Source: Plantactinospora sp. BC1
Lineage (GTDB): Bacteria; Actinomycetota; Actinomycetes; Mycobacteriales; Micromonosporaceae
Direction of reading: 5' to 3'
DNA length: 64,000 bases
NCBI RefSeq assembly: GCF_003030345.1
Contig: NZ_CP028158.1
Coordinates: 7,874,001 to 7,938,000 of the forward strand
Every line of letters begins with the position of its first letter. Position 1 is the first letter of the stretch. Shown here piece by piece: positions 44,991 through 56,099 of the stretch. The notes below the pieces were generated by a model. That model saw only the letters and a list, made by a program, of their open reading frames with translations, searched no databases and was not told where the DNA came from. The translations under genes and the position numbers were made by a program.

Positions 44991-45368
44991 CTAGGGGTGG
45001 GGCCGGGTCCGCCCGTACCTGTTTCCGGACCGGTCGGCCCGAGGCGAGAAGCGCGGCCGTACGTGTTCCACGCCCGGCCGGGCCGGGCGCCCCGGGTACG
45101 CCGGGTTCGACACCTCGGCACCGGCGCGTACCCGCGAAGCGGCGGTGCCGGCGGTCGCGGCGGCGGCGTACGGCTGCGGTGCCGGCCGACGGCGCAGCAC
45201 CAACCAGACCACCAGGCCGCCGAGCGCGGCACCCATCAGTACCGCCAGCACGAGGCGTACGGTCCCGGTGAACACGACCTGCCCGACGGCGGTTCCCAGC
45301 ACCCAGCGGGTCACCCAACCCGTGGGCCCCGCCCTGCCCCACCCGCCGCTGTCCGGCCCCATCGACAT
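44991..45368 (-). CDS. Small membrane protein with one transmembrane segment
   Basis: A 125-residue protein with a hydrophobic helix LVLAVLMGAALGGLVVWLVL followed by RRR, which places the long, basic, Pro-rich tail in the cytoplasm. A weaker hydrophobic patch precedes it. The family is not recognised. GGAGGGGCG before ATG 45368 supports the start. The 276 bases between it and the chitinase gene show no other gene. Confidence 0.6.
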   Translation of the reverse strand: MSMGPDSGGWGRAGPTGWVTRWVLGTAVGQVVFTGTVRLVLAVLMGAALGGLVVWLVLRRRPAPQPYAAAATAGTAASRVRAGAEVSNPAYPGRPARPGVEHVRPRFSPRADRSGNRYGRTRPHP

Positions 45369-45644
45369 CGCCCCTCCGCCCCTCGCGCGGTGTCGCGCGG
45401 GACCACCGTGCCCGGCGGGACATCGGGGGAACCGGCCGGCCGACCTCCTTGGCATCATGTGAAAAGGATTCGCCCTGATGGCGCTGTCGTTCCGGCGGCG
45501 GGCCGTTTCACAGCGGGCCGATTCGCGGCGGGCGGCGACGGCGGCTCCCCGTTCGCCGGTGTATGCGAGCGGGGGCCGCCTCCGTGTCCCGCCGGAGTCG
45601 GCCCCCGCTACCCGCCCCCGGAAACGTCGTCCGGCGGGTCCCGG

Positions 45645-47255
<1,611 letters not shown>

Positions 47256-47277
47256 GGTGGCGTCTCCCTTATTGATA

Positions 47278-47288
47278 GGAAACTTTCC
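47278..47288. promoter_or_regulatory. Palindrome GGAAA-N-TTTCC upstream of the chitinase
   Basis: A perfect 5+1+5 palindrome in an unusually AT-rich stretch between the promoter region and the chitinase start. Similar GGAAAnTTTCC sites occur before secreted glycoside hydrolases in related actinomycetes (recalled, not checked), so a sugar-responsive repressor may bind here. Confidence 0.5.
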
Positions 47289-47556
47289 AGATAGTGAGGC
47301 GACGCTACTCAGCAGTTCACCGCTTCGTCAAGATGTCCATGTTTCGATTCCACCGCCACGACCCGGGTCCGCACCGCGGCCGCCACCGGGCGAGCGGTGC
47401 CGGACGGGTGGCGGGGAAGCCGATCCTGACGACAGCGTCGCCGGGTAGCCTCTGGGCCATGACCGAGCGGAGAGTGGATGTCAGTCGGGTGCGACGGGCG
47501 GGACACGGCGACGATCGCCGGACCGGCCGGACGGCGCAGCGGGGCGGAGGCATCCG

Positions 47557-48048
47557 GTGAGCGTCTTCGACGTCCAGATCGGAGCGCTGACCGGCGACGG
47601 GTTCGTCGGCCTGGAGCAGTTCCGGGGCAACGCCATGCTGGTGGTCAACCTCGCCTCCAAGTGCGGGCTGACCCCGCAGTACGCCGGGCTCCAGGCACTG
47701 CACCAGCGATACGCCGACCGTGGGCTGACGGTGCTCGGCGTACCCAGCAACCAGTTCGCCGACCAGGAGCCGGGCACCCCGGCCGAGATCGCCGAGTTCG
47801 CCCGCTCCACCTTCGGGGCCACCTTCCCGATGACCGAGAAGATCGACGTGAACGGACCCGGCCGGCACCCGCTCTACGCCGCCCTGGTCGACACCCCCGA
47901 CCCGGAGGGACACTCCGGCGACGTCCGGTGGAACTTCGAGAAGTTCCTGGTCGGCCCGGACGGCAAGGTGGTCGCCCGGTTCGCGCCCCAGGTCGAGCCG
48001 GAGTCGCCGGAGATCACCGCCGCCGTCGAGCGGGTCCTGCCGAGATAG
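47557..48048 (+). CDS. Glutathione-peroxidase-family thiol peroxidase
   Basis: NLASKCGLTPQY contains the peroxidatic Cys (no selenocysteine), VPSNQF the active-site Gln and WNFEKFLV the Trp/Asn, so the catalytic tetrad is complete. At 163 residues it matches BsaA-type peroxidases that use thioredoxin or mycothiol systems rather than glutathione. GTG 47557 begins MSVFDVQIGALTG, the usual N-terminus. The 270 bases before it, towards the chitinase, contain no convincing gene. Confidence 0.93.
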   Translation: MSVFDVQIGALTGDGFVGLEQFRGNAMLVVNLASKCGLTPQYAGLQALHQRYADRGLTVLGVPSNQFADQEPGTPAEIAEFARSTFGATFPMTEKIDVNGPGRHPLYAALVDTPDPEGHSGDVRWNFEKFLVGPDGKVVARFAPQVEPESPEITAAVERVLPR

Positions 48049-48072
48049 CGCCGGACCGCGCGGGAGCCGGCG

Positions 48073-49041
48073 TCAGAGCCAGCCGTGCTCGTGGGCCTGC
48101 CAGCCGAGCTGTAGCCGGGAGCGGGAGTTGGTGCGGTGCATCAGCACCTGCACCCGGCGTACGACGGTCCGGCGGCTGAGCCCGAGCCGGGCGCCGGCCG
48201 CCTCGTCGGTCAGCCCCGCCACCAGCAGCGAGAGCAGGTGCCGGTCCTCGGCGGAGATGCCGAGCGCCGTCGGCACCTGCTCCGGGCCGGCCGCCGACAG
48301 CGGTGTCGCCTGGGTCCAGAGCGTCTCGAAGAGCGCCACCAGGGCGTCCAGCAGGCCGCACGGGTGCACCAGCAGCGCCGCGTCGTGCGCCGACGCGGTC
48401 CAGGCCAACGGCAGCAGTGCCAGGGTGCGGTCCGCGACCGCCAGCTTGGTGGGGAGCCCGACGGCGAGCCGGGCCAGCTCACCAGCGCGGATGTGCGCGG
48501 CGACGCTGGCCGCGAACTCGGGGTCGTCCAGGGCACTGCTGTCGTACACCGCCCGGTAGGTCACCCCGGCGGCCTCCCGGTCGAGCTGGGTGGTGTTCAC
48601 CGAGGTCGGGACCGCGTACGGGGGTGCCACCAGCACCCGCATCTCCTGCCGGGCGCTGCGCTGCACCCGCTCGAAGGCGCGACCGACCGCGGCCCGCCCC
48701 GAGACGATCTCGATCAGCTCCTCGGTACGCCGGTTGCTCGCCCGCCCCCGCGCCTCGGCGGCGAGCCGGTGCGCCGCCTCCCGGGTGAGTTCCAGTTCGG
48801 CGTACCGGCGCCGGATCAGTTGCTCGACGGCGAGATCGGGCGGCACCGGTACGACCCGTTCGGCGGGCGGCGGGGTGCGGTGCACGAAGCCCTCCCGTTC
48901 GAGTACGCCGACCGCCCGGCGTACCCGCGCCTCCGACAGGCCGAGCCGCTCCGCGAGGTCGACGAGCCGGGCACCGCCCTGCCGGACCAGCGCCAGGTAG
49001 GCCGACTCCTCCACCGTGGTCAGCCCGGCGAACTTCAGCAC
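48073..49041 (-). CDS. TrmB/LuxR-type transcriptional regulator
   Basis: A 322-residue protein with an N-terminal winged helix (GLTTVEESAYLALVRQGGARLVDLAERLGLSEARVRRAVGVLEREG), a middle sensor part (QEMRVLVAPPYAVP) and a C-terminal LuxR-like helix-turn-helix (ISAEDRHLLSLLVAGLTDEAAGARLGLSRRTVVRRV). Such double-HTH regulators are common in Streptomyces and Micromonospora beside secreted subtilases, and the divergent gene at 49162-53007 is one. GGAGG seven bases before GTG 49041 fixes the start. Confidence 0.86.
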   Translation of the reverse strand: MLKFAGLTTVEESAYLALVRQGGARLVDLAERLGLSEARVRRAVGVLEREGFVHRTPPPAERVVPVPPDLAVEQLIRRRYAELELTREAAHRLAAEARGRASNRRTEELIEIVSGRAAVGRAFERVQRSARQEMRVLVAPPYAVPTSVNTTQLDREAAGVTYRAVYDSSALDDPEFAASVAAHIRAGELARLAVGLPTKLAVADRTLALLPLAWTASAHDAALLVHPCGLLDALVALFETLWTQATPLSAAGPEQVPTALGISAEDRHLLSLLVAGLTDEAAGARLGLSRRTVVRRVQVLMHRTNSRSRLQLGWQAHEHGWL

Positions 49042-49161
49042 GGCCGAACCTCCTGGCGCATCTAGGTCATGGCGCAGTTGCGCTCGCTGCGGATCCTTTA
49101 CCGGCATGGTGACGAAGTGTGACGCTGCCCGATGATCTAGCAGCACGTCAAGGGAGCTTTC

Positions 49162-52100
49162 GTGGTCAAGCCAGCACGTACGGTGCTCGCGCTCGCGGTC
49201 ACCGTCGCCATCCTGGCCGCCGTGGCCCCGCCGGCCGCCGCCGCGCCGCACGGTGGCGCAGTCGCGCCAGCGGTCCCCGCCGGGCCGGCGGCGGTGCACA
49301 CCGTCACGCTGGTCACCGGGGACGTCGTCCGGCTGCACACCTTCGCCGACGGTCGGCAGTTCGCCGAGGTGGACGACCGGGGCCCCCGGCGGGGGCTCGG
49401 CTTCCAACTCTCCGAACGGGACGGTGACCTGCACGTCACGCCCTACGAGGCGCTCCCGCTGGTCAGCGCCGGACGGGTCGACCCGGCCCTGTTCAACGTC
49501 ACCGACCTGGTGGCCGAGGGCTACTCCGACGCGGCCCGGTCCAGCCTGCCGCTGCTGCTCACCGGCGCACCCGCCGCACCCGGACTGCGGGCCGCCGCAC
49601 CGGCGACCCCGACCGGCGCCACCCGGCACCGCGAACTGCCCAGCATCGGGGCGATCGCGGTCGGCGCGGAGAAGTCCCGGGCCGCCGACTTCTGGTCGGC
49701 CGTCACCGGCGACCACGCTCGCCAGGGCAACCGGGCGAAGGCCGGCCCGACGACGACCGGCGCCGGCACCCTGGCGAGCGGCTTCGGCAAGCTCTGGCTC
49801 GACCGGCGGGTCCGGGCCGACCTGGCCGAGAGCGTGCCGCAGATCGGTGCCCCCCGGGCCTGGCGGTCCGGGTACGACGGCCGGGGCGTTAAGGTCGCCG
49901 TCCTGGACAGCGGCTACGACCCGACCCATCCCGACCTGGTCGGCCGGGTCAGCGCGGCGGCGAGCTTCACCGGTACCCCCGAGACCACCGACCGGGTCGG
50001 GCACGGCACCCACGTCGCCGCCACCATCGCCGGCGCCGGCAGCAGCACCGGTCGCACCGGCGGCGCCGGCCGCGACGGCGCAGCGCCGGGCGGCAAGGGA
50101 GTCGCGCCCGGCGCCCGGCTGCTGATCGGCAAGGTACTCGACGACAACGGGTCCGGAGACCTCTCCTGGGTCATCGCCGGCATGGAGTGGGCGGTACGCC
50201 AGGGCGCCAGGGTGGTCAACCTCAGCCTCGGCGGCCCGGCCGGTGAGGGACCGGACCCGGTCACCGAGGCCCTCGACGCGCTCTCCGCCAGCTCCGGCGC
50301 GCTCTTCGTGGTCAGCGCCGGCAACGCCGGACCCGGCCGGCAGACGCTCACCACCCCGGGCACCGCCGACCGGGCGCTGACGGTCGGCGCGGTCGACGGC
50401 CGGGACCGGATCGCCGACTTCTCCAGCCGGGGCCCGCGACTCGGCGACGCCGCGGTCAAGCCGGAGATCACCGCCCCCGGGGTCGGCATCGTCGCGGCCC
50501 GGGCCGCCGGCACCAGCCTCGGCGAGGTGGTCGACGCCGGCCACACCTCGATGTCCGGCACCTCGATGGCCGCCCCGCACGTCGCCGGGGCGGCGGCGCT
50601 GCTCGCCCAGCGCCACCCGGACTGGCGGGCCGACCGGCTCAAGGCGGCCCTGGTCGGCAGCGCCACCGAGAGCCGGGACACCCCGGTCTGGGCCCAGGGC
50701 GCCGGCCGGGTCGACGTCGCCGAGGCCCTGGAACAGCCGGTCACCGTCGACACCGCGACGCTCGCCCTGGGCCGGGTCCCGGCCGGTACGCCGGCCCGGA
50801 GCGCCACCGTCGGCTTCACCAACTCCGGCCGCCGGCCGGTGACGCTCACCCTGGACGCCGAGGCCCGCGACCTCGGCGCGGACCAGCGGCCGGCGGTACT
50901 CGGCGTCTCGCCGACCCGGCTGACCGTACCGGCCGGCGGGCGGGCCAGCGCGGTCGTCCGGCTCGACCCGACCCGCACCGCCCCGAACCGGTACGCCGGG
51001 GTGCTGACCGCCCGGGGCGGCGGCGCCGAGCTGCGTACCCCGATCGGGTTCCAGGTCGTCCCGCCGACCCGCCGCCTGACGATCGACGTGCTGGACCGGG
51101 ACGGCCGGGCCCCCACCGACTTCTACACCCGCTCCCAGGTGTTCAACCTGGACACCGGCGAGGAGCACTGGGCCCACTTCGGCGGTGGCCAACCCGCCAC
51201 CGTCGAGCTGCCGGCCGGCCGCTACGCCGTGGCGACCTGGGTCTTCACCCTGGCGGCGTCGGGCTTCCCGAAGGACGCCACGCTGCTCGCCGAGCCGGAG
51301 CTGACCGTCGAGGCGGACCGGACGCTGCGCCAGGACGCCCGCGACGGCCGGGAGATCCGCATCGACACCCCGGACCGGACCAGCGCCGCACAGGCCGCGC
51401 TGGTCTGGCAGCGCGGTACCTCCGCGGCCTCGCTGCTCTCCGGCGAGTCGTTCAACCTGGACACCATCCGCCGGGTGTACGCGGCGCCGACCCGACCGGT
51501 CTCCACCGGTACCTTCCAGTTCTTCAGCCGGTGGGACCTGGCCGCACCGGCGCTGACCGCCACGGTCACCGGCCCGGACGGCTTCCCGGTGCCGGAGCCC
51601 CGGCCGGTCGACGGCGCGCCGCTGCTGGACGGCCGCAGCAGCGCCCGGCTGGTCGACGGAGGCGGCGGTACGCCGGCCGAACTGGCCCGGGCCGGAGCCC
51701 GGGACGCGGTGGTGCTGGTCCGGCTCGACCAGGGCGGCGCGGAGGATCCCGGCGTCGCGCAGTTGCGGGCGGCCGGCGCGGCCGGCGCCCGGGCCGTGCT
51801 GCTGGCCGGGCCGACGCCGGGCTACCACGAGGCGAACGGGTACGGCTCGCCGGTGCCGGCCTACCGGGTGGACGCGGAGGTGGCGCAGCGGCTCCGGGAA
51901 CGGCTGGCGGCCGGGCCGGCGACGCTCGCGCTGGACGCCGTCGCCCGGTCGCCGTACCGCTACGACCTGCTGCTGCCCGAGCGGGGGCGGGTGCCGGCGG
52001 ACCTGCACTACCGGGCCGACGAACTCGCACTGGCCACGGTGGAGTCCGAGTTCCACCAGCACGCACCCGAGATGCTGGCCCGGGAGACCCGGGCCGGCTA

Positions 52101-53007
52101 TCCGGACGGGGTGTCGACCGGCTTCGGTTTCAGCCGGACCGTCACCGCCGCACACCGGCGCACCGACCACGTCAGCACCCGGGGCGTCGCGTGGCGGAGC
52201 AGCGGAATCCTGGAGGCGTACCAGGTCGGCAACCCGCAGGGGCAGCTCTGGGGGCCGCTGCGGGCGTACCGGGCCGGCGAGCGGGTGCGCCAGGTGTGGT
52301 TCCCGGCCCTGACCCGACCCGCGGTGCCGGCGACGGTGACCCCGGACCACGCGTACGGGCTGCCGGTGAACCGGTCGTACGACGCGATCCGGGTCGCGAT
52401 CCCGCAGTACGCGGACGGCGGGGCCACCGCGTACGGCTGGGTCGACGGCCGCTCCGACCGCAGCGAGCTGACCCTGACCCGGGACGGCAGGGTCGTCGGC
52501 CGGAGCAGTGCCTCGTCCGCCCAGTTCACCGTGCCGGCCGGCACCGGGCGGTACCAGCTTCGGCTGGACGTCGCCCGGGACTCGTTCCCGGACCGTCCAT
52601 GGTGGACCACCTCCACCGCCACGTCGACGACCTGGACGTTCCGCTCCGGGCGACCGCGCGGCGCCCGGCCGGCGGTACTGCCGCTGCCGCAGCTCGGCTA
52701 CGACATCGGCACCGACCTGGGCAACACCGTCCGGGCCGACCGGCCGTACCGGCTGGTGCTGCGCCCCGGCTACCAGCCCGGTGCGACCGGACCGGGCCGG
52801 TTCACGGTACGGGTGGCGGTCTCCTACGACGACGGGGCGCACTGGCGGGACGTGCCCGTCCGGGGCGACCGGGAGGTGGTGGCGACGCTGCCGGCCGCCC
52901 CCGCCGGGGCACGGTTCGGCACCGTCCGGGTGAGCGCCGTCGACCGGGACGGCAACCGGATCGAACAGACCGTCGTCCGCGCCTGGCGGGTGACGGCTGA
53001 CGGGTGA
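49162..53007 (+). CDS. Large secreted subtilisin-like (S8) protease
   Basis: A 1281-residue exported protein. The signal peptide (TVLALAVTVAILAAVAPPAAAA) is followed by a propeptide region to about residue 230. The catalytic triad is Asp249 (VAVLDSGYD), His284 (GHGTHVAAT) and Ser468 (GTSMAAPHVAG). The last 750 residues are beta-rich, with a probable protease-associated domain around residues 840-920, and give a modular C-terminus without an anchor. GTG 49162 has AAGGGAG upstream. The divergent TrmB/LuxR-type regulator probably controls it. It may process extracellular proteins or peptides. Confidence 0.93.
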   Translation: MVKPARTVLALAVTVAILAAVAPPAAAAPHGGAVAPAVPAGPAAVHTVTLVTGDVVRLHTFADGRQFAEVDDRGPRRGLGFQLSERDGDLHVTPYEALPLVSAGRVDPALFNVTDLVAEGYSDAARSSLPLLLTGAPAAPGLRAAAPATPTGATRHRELPSIGAIAVGAEKSRAADFWSAVTGDHARQGNRAKAGPTTTGAGTLASGFGKLWLDRRVRADLAESVPQIGAPRAWRSGYDGRGVKVAVLDSGYDPTHPDLVGRVSAAASFTGTPETTDRVGHGTHVAATIAGAGSSTGRTGGAGRDGAAPGGKGVAPGARLLIGKVLDDNGSGDLSWVIAGMEWAVRQGARVVNLSLGGPAGEGPDPVTEALDALSASSGALFVVSAGNAGPGRQTLTTPGTADRALTVGAVDGRDRIADFSSRGPRLGDAAVKPEITAPGVGIVAARAAGTSLGEVVDAGHTSMSGTSMAAPHVAGAAALLAQRHPDWRADRLKAALVGSATESRDTPVWAQGAGRVDVAEALEQPVTVDTATLALGRVPAGTPARSATVGFTNSGRRPVTLTLDAEARDLGADQRPAVLGVSPTRLTVPAGGRASAVVRLDPTRTAPNRYAGVLTARGGGAELRTPIGFQVVPPTRRLTIDVLDRDGRAPTDFYTRSQVFNLDTGEEHWAHFGGGQPATVELPAGRYAVATWVFTLAASGFPKDATLLAEPELTVEADRTLRQDARDGREIRIDTPDRTSAAQAALVWQRGTSAASLLSGESFNLDTIRRVYAAPTRPVSTGTFQFFSRWDLAAPALTATVTGPDGFPVPEPRPVDGAPLLDGRSSARLVDGGGGTPAELARAGARDAVVLVRLDQGGAEDPGVAQLRAAGAAGARAVLLAGPTPGYHEANGYGSPVPAYRVDAEVAQRLRERLAAGPATLALDAVARSPYRYDLLLPERGRVPADLHYRADELALATVESEFHQHAPEMLARETRAGYPDGVSTGFGFSRTVTAAHRRTDHVSTRGVAWRSSGILEAYQVGNPQGQLWGPLRAYRAGERVRQVWFPALTRPAVPATVTPDHAYGLPVNRSYDAIRVAIPQYADGGATAYGWVDGRSDRSELTLTRDGRVVGRSSASSAQFTVPAGTGRYQLRLDVARDSFPDRPWWTTSTATSTTWTFRSGRPRGARPAVLPLPQLGYDIGTDLGNTVRADRPYRLVLRPGYQPGATGPGRFTVRVAVSYDDGAHWRDVPVRGDREVVATLPAAPAGARFGTVRVSAVDRDGNRIEQTVVRAWRVTADG

Positions 53008-53160
53008 CGGGTGCCGGGCTGAGCTGAGAACGCCCACCCGCGACACACCTCCCGGTGGGCCGGAGCGGGTGGGCGGGCGGAGTGGGTGGGACGGACCGTG
53101 GGTGCGACATTCCGGGTGGTGGCGCCGATACCGTGCCGGCACATCCCAGGGAGGCGAGAA

Positions 53161-54027
53161 ATGGAGCACCTCGAACGACCTGTCCGGCCGGGGCGGCGGA
53201 TCGCTGCCGCAGCCGCCGCCCTCGGCCTCGGACTCGGCCTGGCCACCTCGGTCGTCGGCCCGGCCGGCGCCACCGCACCGGTCGGATACGTCCGGCTGGC
53301 CCACCTGTCGCCGGACACGCCCGCCGTCGACGTCTACCTCGGCCCGGCCGACGGTACGACCGAACCGCAGGTGTTCCGGGCGGTCGGCTACGGCGTGCTG
53401 TCGCCGTACCTGCCGCTGCCGACCGGGCCGTACGCCGTCGCGATGCGCCGGGCCGGCGCGCCGAGTGGCGACCCGCCGGTACTCACCACGGGCGTGTCGG
53501 TGAAGCCCGGCGGGGCGTACACGGTCGCCGGTGTCGGCCGCTACGCCGAGCTGGGGCTGAAGGTGCTCGACGACGACCTGAGCGCACCCGCCGACGGCCG
53601 GGCGAAGGTACGCGTGGTGCAGGCGTCGGTACGCGCGCCGGTGATCGACGTCACGGTGGCCGCCGGGCCGCGCATCGCCGAGGCCGTACCCTTCGCCACC
53701 ACCACGCCCTACCAGCAGGTCGAGCCGGGGCGGTCGACGCTGCGGGTCTCGGCGACCGGGGCGAGGGCGACCACGGCCGACGTGTCGCTGCACAACGGCA
53801 CCGTCTACTCCCTGCTGGTGCTCGACGCGAAGGCGGGCGGGTTGACCACCGAGCTGCGCGTCGACGCCCGGGGCGGGGCGGTGGTGCCGGACGGCGGGGT
53901 GGACGCCGGTGCCGGTGGGTCGGGCGGGCCGGCGTACCCGCTGGGGCTGGCCTCGGTCGGCGCGCTCGGCGCGGTCGTGGTGGTCGCGGCCGCCAGGTCC
54001 GCCGCTCGGCGCCGCCGGCATCCGTGA
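53161..54027 (+). CDS. DUF4397 surface protein
   Basis: A signal peptide (RIAAAAAALGLGLGLATSV) leads into a DUF4397 domain: VRLAHLSPDTPAVDVYL, PYLPLPTGPYAVAM, YTVAGVG and a second half RVVQASVRAPVIDV. The C-terminus has a Gly-rich linker, a hydrophobic helix (LGLASVGALGAVVVVAAA) and a basic tail (RSAARRRRHP), the layout of a sortase substrate. No LPxTG is visible; GGPAYP precedes the helix. It overlaps the class F sortase gene by 4 bases, so that enzyme may anchor it. ATG 53161 has GGGAGG upstream. Confidence 0.87.
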   Translation: MEHLERPVRPGRRIAAAAAALGLGLGLATSVVGPAGATAPVGYVRLAHLSPDTPAVDVYLGPADGTTEPQVFRAVGYGVLSPYLPLPTGPYAVAMRRAGAPSGDPPVLTTGVSVKPGGAYTVAGVGRYAELGLKVLDDDLSAPADGRAKVRVVQASVRAPVIDVTVAAGPRIAEAVPFATTTPYQQVEPGRSTLRVSATGARATTADVSLHNGTVYSLLVLDAKAGGLTTELRVDARGGAVVPDGGVDAGAGGSGGPAYPLGLASVGALGAVVVVAAARSAARRRRHP

Positions 54028-54761
54028 CGGCCGGCCGGAGCATGCCGGGCGCCGTCGACCTGCTGCTCTGCGCGATCCTCGGCGCGAGCCTCGGCGTCGC
54101 GGCGGCCGGCGACGCGGCGCCGGCACCGGTCCCGGCCTCGATCCCCGACCCGCCGCCGGAACCGGTCGCGTTGCCGCCGGCCGCGTCGGCGGCGTGCCCG
54201 GACGGCTGTCCCGGTAGCCCGGCCGGCGCCACCGGGCCGGCCCCCGCCGGAGCACCGACCCGGGTACGCATCCCGCGGATCCGGGTCGACGCGGCCCTGA
54301 CCCGGCTCCGGCTGGACCGGTCCGGCCGGCTCGGCGCCCCCCGCGACTTCGCCGAGGCCGGCTGGTACGCCGCCGGCACCGCACCCGGGGACGTCGGGCC
54401 GGCGGTACTCGCCGGGCACGTCGACTCGACCACCGGCCCGGCGGTCTTCGCCCGGCTGTCGGAACTGCGCCCGGGCGACCGGATCGAGGTACGGCGCGGC
54501 GGCCGGTGGCTCGGGTTCCGGGTCACCGGAGCCGGCCGGCACGCCAAGGACGCCTTTCCGACCGACGCCGTCTACCGCCCCACTCCCGGCCCGGAACTGC
54601 GGCTGATCACCTGTGCCGGAGCCTTCGACCGGTCCACCCGGCACTACCGGGACAACCTGGTCGTCTACGCCGTCGCCGACCGGCCGGTGGTGATCCCCGG
54701 TCCCGCCCGGGCGCCCGGCGTCCGGGCCGGGCCGGTCGGCTCAGACGGGGCGCCGGCCTGA
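54024..54761 (+). CDS. Class F sortase
   Basis: The GTG start overlaps the DUF4397 stop (GTGA). An N-terminal hydrophobic helix (VDLLLCAILGASLGVAAAG) anchors it, then a Pro-rich linker and the sortase barrel (VRIPRIRVDAALTRLRLD; GPAVLAGHVDS with the His; LRLITCAGAFD with the catalytic Cys; HYRDNLVVYA with the Arg). The class F architecture and pairing with DUF4397 proteins are typical of actinomycetes. It probably attaches or processes its neighbour at the cell wall. Confidence 0.9.
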   Translation: MTAGRSMPGAVDLLLCAILGASLGVAAAGDAAPAPVPASIPDPPPEPVALPPAASAACPDGCPGSPAGATGPAPAGAPTRVRIPRIRVDAALTRLRLDRSGRLGAPRDFAEAGWYAAGTAPGDVGPAVLAGHVDSTTGPAVFARLSELRPGDRIEVRRGGRWLGFRVTGAGRHAKDAFPTDAVYRPTPGPELRLITCAGAFDRSTRHYRDNLVVYAVADRPVVIPGPARAPGVRAGPVGSDGAPA

Positions 54762-55091
54762 GAAGCCGCACTCCACCCGGTGGTACCACCGCAGGTCGCT
54801 GTCCCCCTCCAGCCAGCACCAGAGCACCGGCCGGCCGTCCCGCTCGCCGGGGAAGTCGAGCAGTACCGGGGCGAAGCCCTTGACCTGGATGTCGTGCCCG
54901 GTCAGCTCCTCCAGGATGCCGAAGATCCGCGCCTCCAGGCCCTTGACCTCGGCGAGTCCGCCGAGCGGGCTCGCTCCCCGGTCGGTCAGGTCGGCCCGCA
55001 GCTCGGCCAGGTCGGCGCGGAGCACGATCAACTCGTCGATCCGGGGGCGCAGCGTCACGATCAGGTGACGTGCCTGGGCAAGGGTGAACAC
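54741..55091 (-). CDS. DUF2203 family protein
   Basis: About 116 residues: FTLAQARHLIVTLRPRIDELIVLRADLAELRADL is the helical N-terminal half, and VKGFAPVLLDFPGERDGRPVLWCWLEGDSDLRWYHR the conserved second half of DUF2203, where His and acidic residues could bind metal. Function is unknown. GTG 55091 gives the usual N-terminus; GTG 55124 is in frame. Its 3' end overlaps the convergent sortase gene by 21 bases. Confidence 0.85.
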   Translation of the reverse strand: MFTLAQARHLIVTLRPRIDELIVLRADLAELRADLTDRGASPLGGLAEVKGLEARIFGILEELTGHDIQVKGFAPVLLDFPGERDGRPVLWCWLEGDSDLRWYHRVECGFSGRRPV

Positions 55092-55139
55092 GGGCACAGT
55101 ATGGGGCACCCGGGCCCGGATCACGCCGTGGCGCCCGGC

Positions 55140-55958
55140 TCAGTCGTTCTGCGCCGCGATCTCCCGCGCCCGGTCCCGGGCCGCCTCCAGCGCGGCCAGC
55201 AGCGCCGCGCGTACGCCGTGGTTCTCCAGCTCCCGGATGGCCGAGATGGTGGTACCGGCGGGCGAGGTCACCGCCTCGCGCAGCTTCACCGGGTGCTCCC
55301 CGGAGTCGCGCAGCATCACCGCCGAGCCGATGGCGGTCTGCACGATCAGCTCGTGCGCCACCTGGCGGGGCAGCCCGAGCAGGATGCCGGCGTCGACCAT
55401 CGCCTCGACCAGCAGATAGAAGTAGGCGGGGCCGGAACCGGAGAGCGCGGTCACCGCGTCCTGCTGGGACTCGGGAACCCGGATGGTCGCCCCCAGCGGC
55501 CGGAACATCTCCTCGGCCAGCTCCAGGTGCCCGGCGGTGGCGTGCACCCCGGCGGAGATCGCGGTCATCGCCTGGTCGACCAGGGCCGGTGTGTTGGTCA
55601 TCACCCGGATCACCGGGGTGCCCTCCGGCAGCCGCCGGGCGAAGAAGTTCGTCGGCAGCCCCGCGCAGAGCGAGATCACCAGCTTGTCGGCGGGTACCTT
55701 CGGACCGATCTCGTCGAGCAGCGCGTCGGCGTCCTGCGGCTTGACCGACACGGCGAGGACGTCCGCCTCGGCGACCGCCGTGAAGTTGTCCACCACCCGT
55801 ACGCCGTACCGGGTGGCGATCTCCTCGGCGCGCCCCTGCCGCCGGGTGGTCGCCAGCAGCCGGTCCACCGGCCAGCCGGCGCGGAGCAGCCCGGAGAGCA
55901 TCAGTTCACCGATCTTGCCGGTGCCGATCACGGCAACGGTGTGCGCTCCCGGCGCCAT
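55140..55958 (-). CDS. proC: Pyrroline-5-carboxylate reductase
   Basis: Last step of proline synthesis, reducing pyrroline-5-carboxylate with NAD(P)H. The Rossmann motif VAVIGTGKIGELMLSGLL, VSVKPQD, VISLCAGL and the family signature around AVTALSGSGPAYFYLLVEAM are all present; 272 residues is normal. GAGGAG six bases before ATG 55958 decides the start. Confidence 0.95.
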   Translation of the reverse strand: MAPGAHTVAVIGTGKIGELMLSGLLRAGWPVDRLLATTRRQGRAEEIATRYGVRVVDNFTAVAEADVLAVSVKPQDADALLDEIGPKVPADKLVISLCAGLPTNFFARRLPEGTPVIRVMTNTPALVDQAMTAISAGVHATAGHLELAEEMFRPLGATIRVPESQQDAVTALSGSGPAYFYLLVEAMVDAGILLGLPRQVAHELIVQTAIGSAVMLRDSGEHPVKLREAVTSPAGTTISAIRELENHGVRAALLAALEAARDRAREIAAQND

Positions 55959-56099
55959 CGCTCCTCCTCGGGTGGAAGCCGTCACGTCGTCGTGGGCGGG
56001 GGCCGCCCGGGCGCGGGGTGGCCGCCGCATCCGGCGCGGAGATCGTTTCCGACCTTCCGCGTCGGTGTGCGGCGGGTCCCACCCCGGCACCGCGGGTCG

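Noticed and set aside
47460-47560. A 33-codon frame before the glutathione peroxidase gene
   Set aside because: Basic, Gly/Arg-rich with no similarity or good ribosome-binding site; not enough to support a leader peptide.
48073-54384. A 2103-codon open frame on the minus strand opposite the subtilase, DUF4397 and sortase genes
   Set aside because: Only the last 322 codons (48073-49041) form a recognisable protein with a ribosome-binding site. The rest is the mirror frame of high-GC genes, with Arg/Gly/Pro-rich nonsense.
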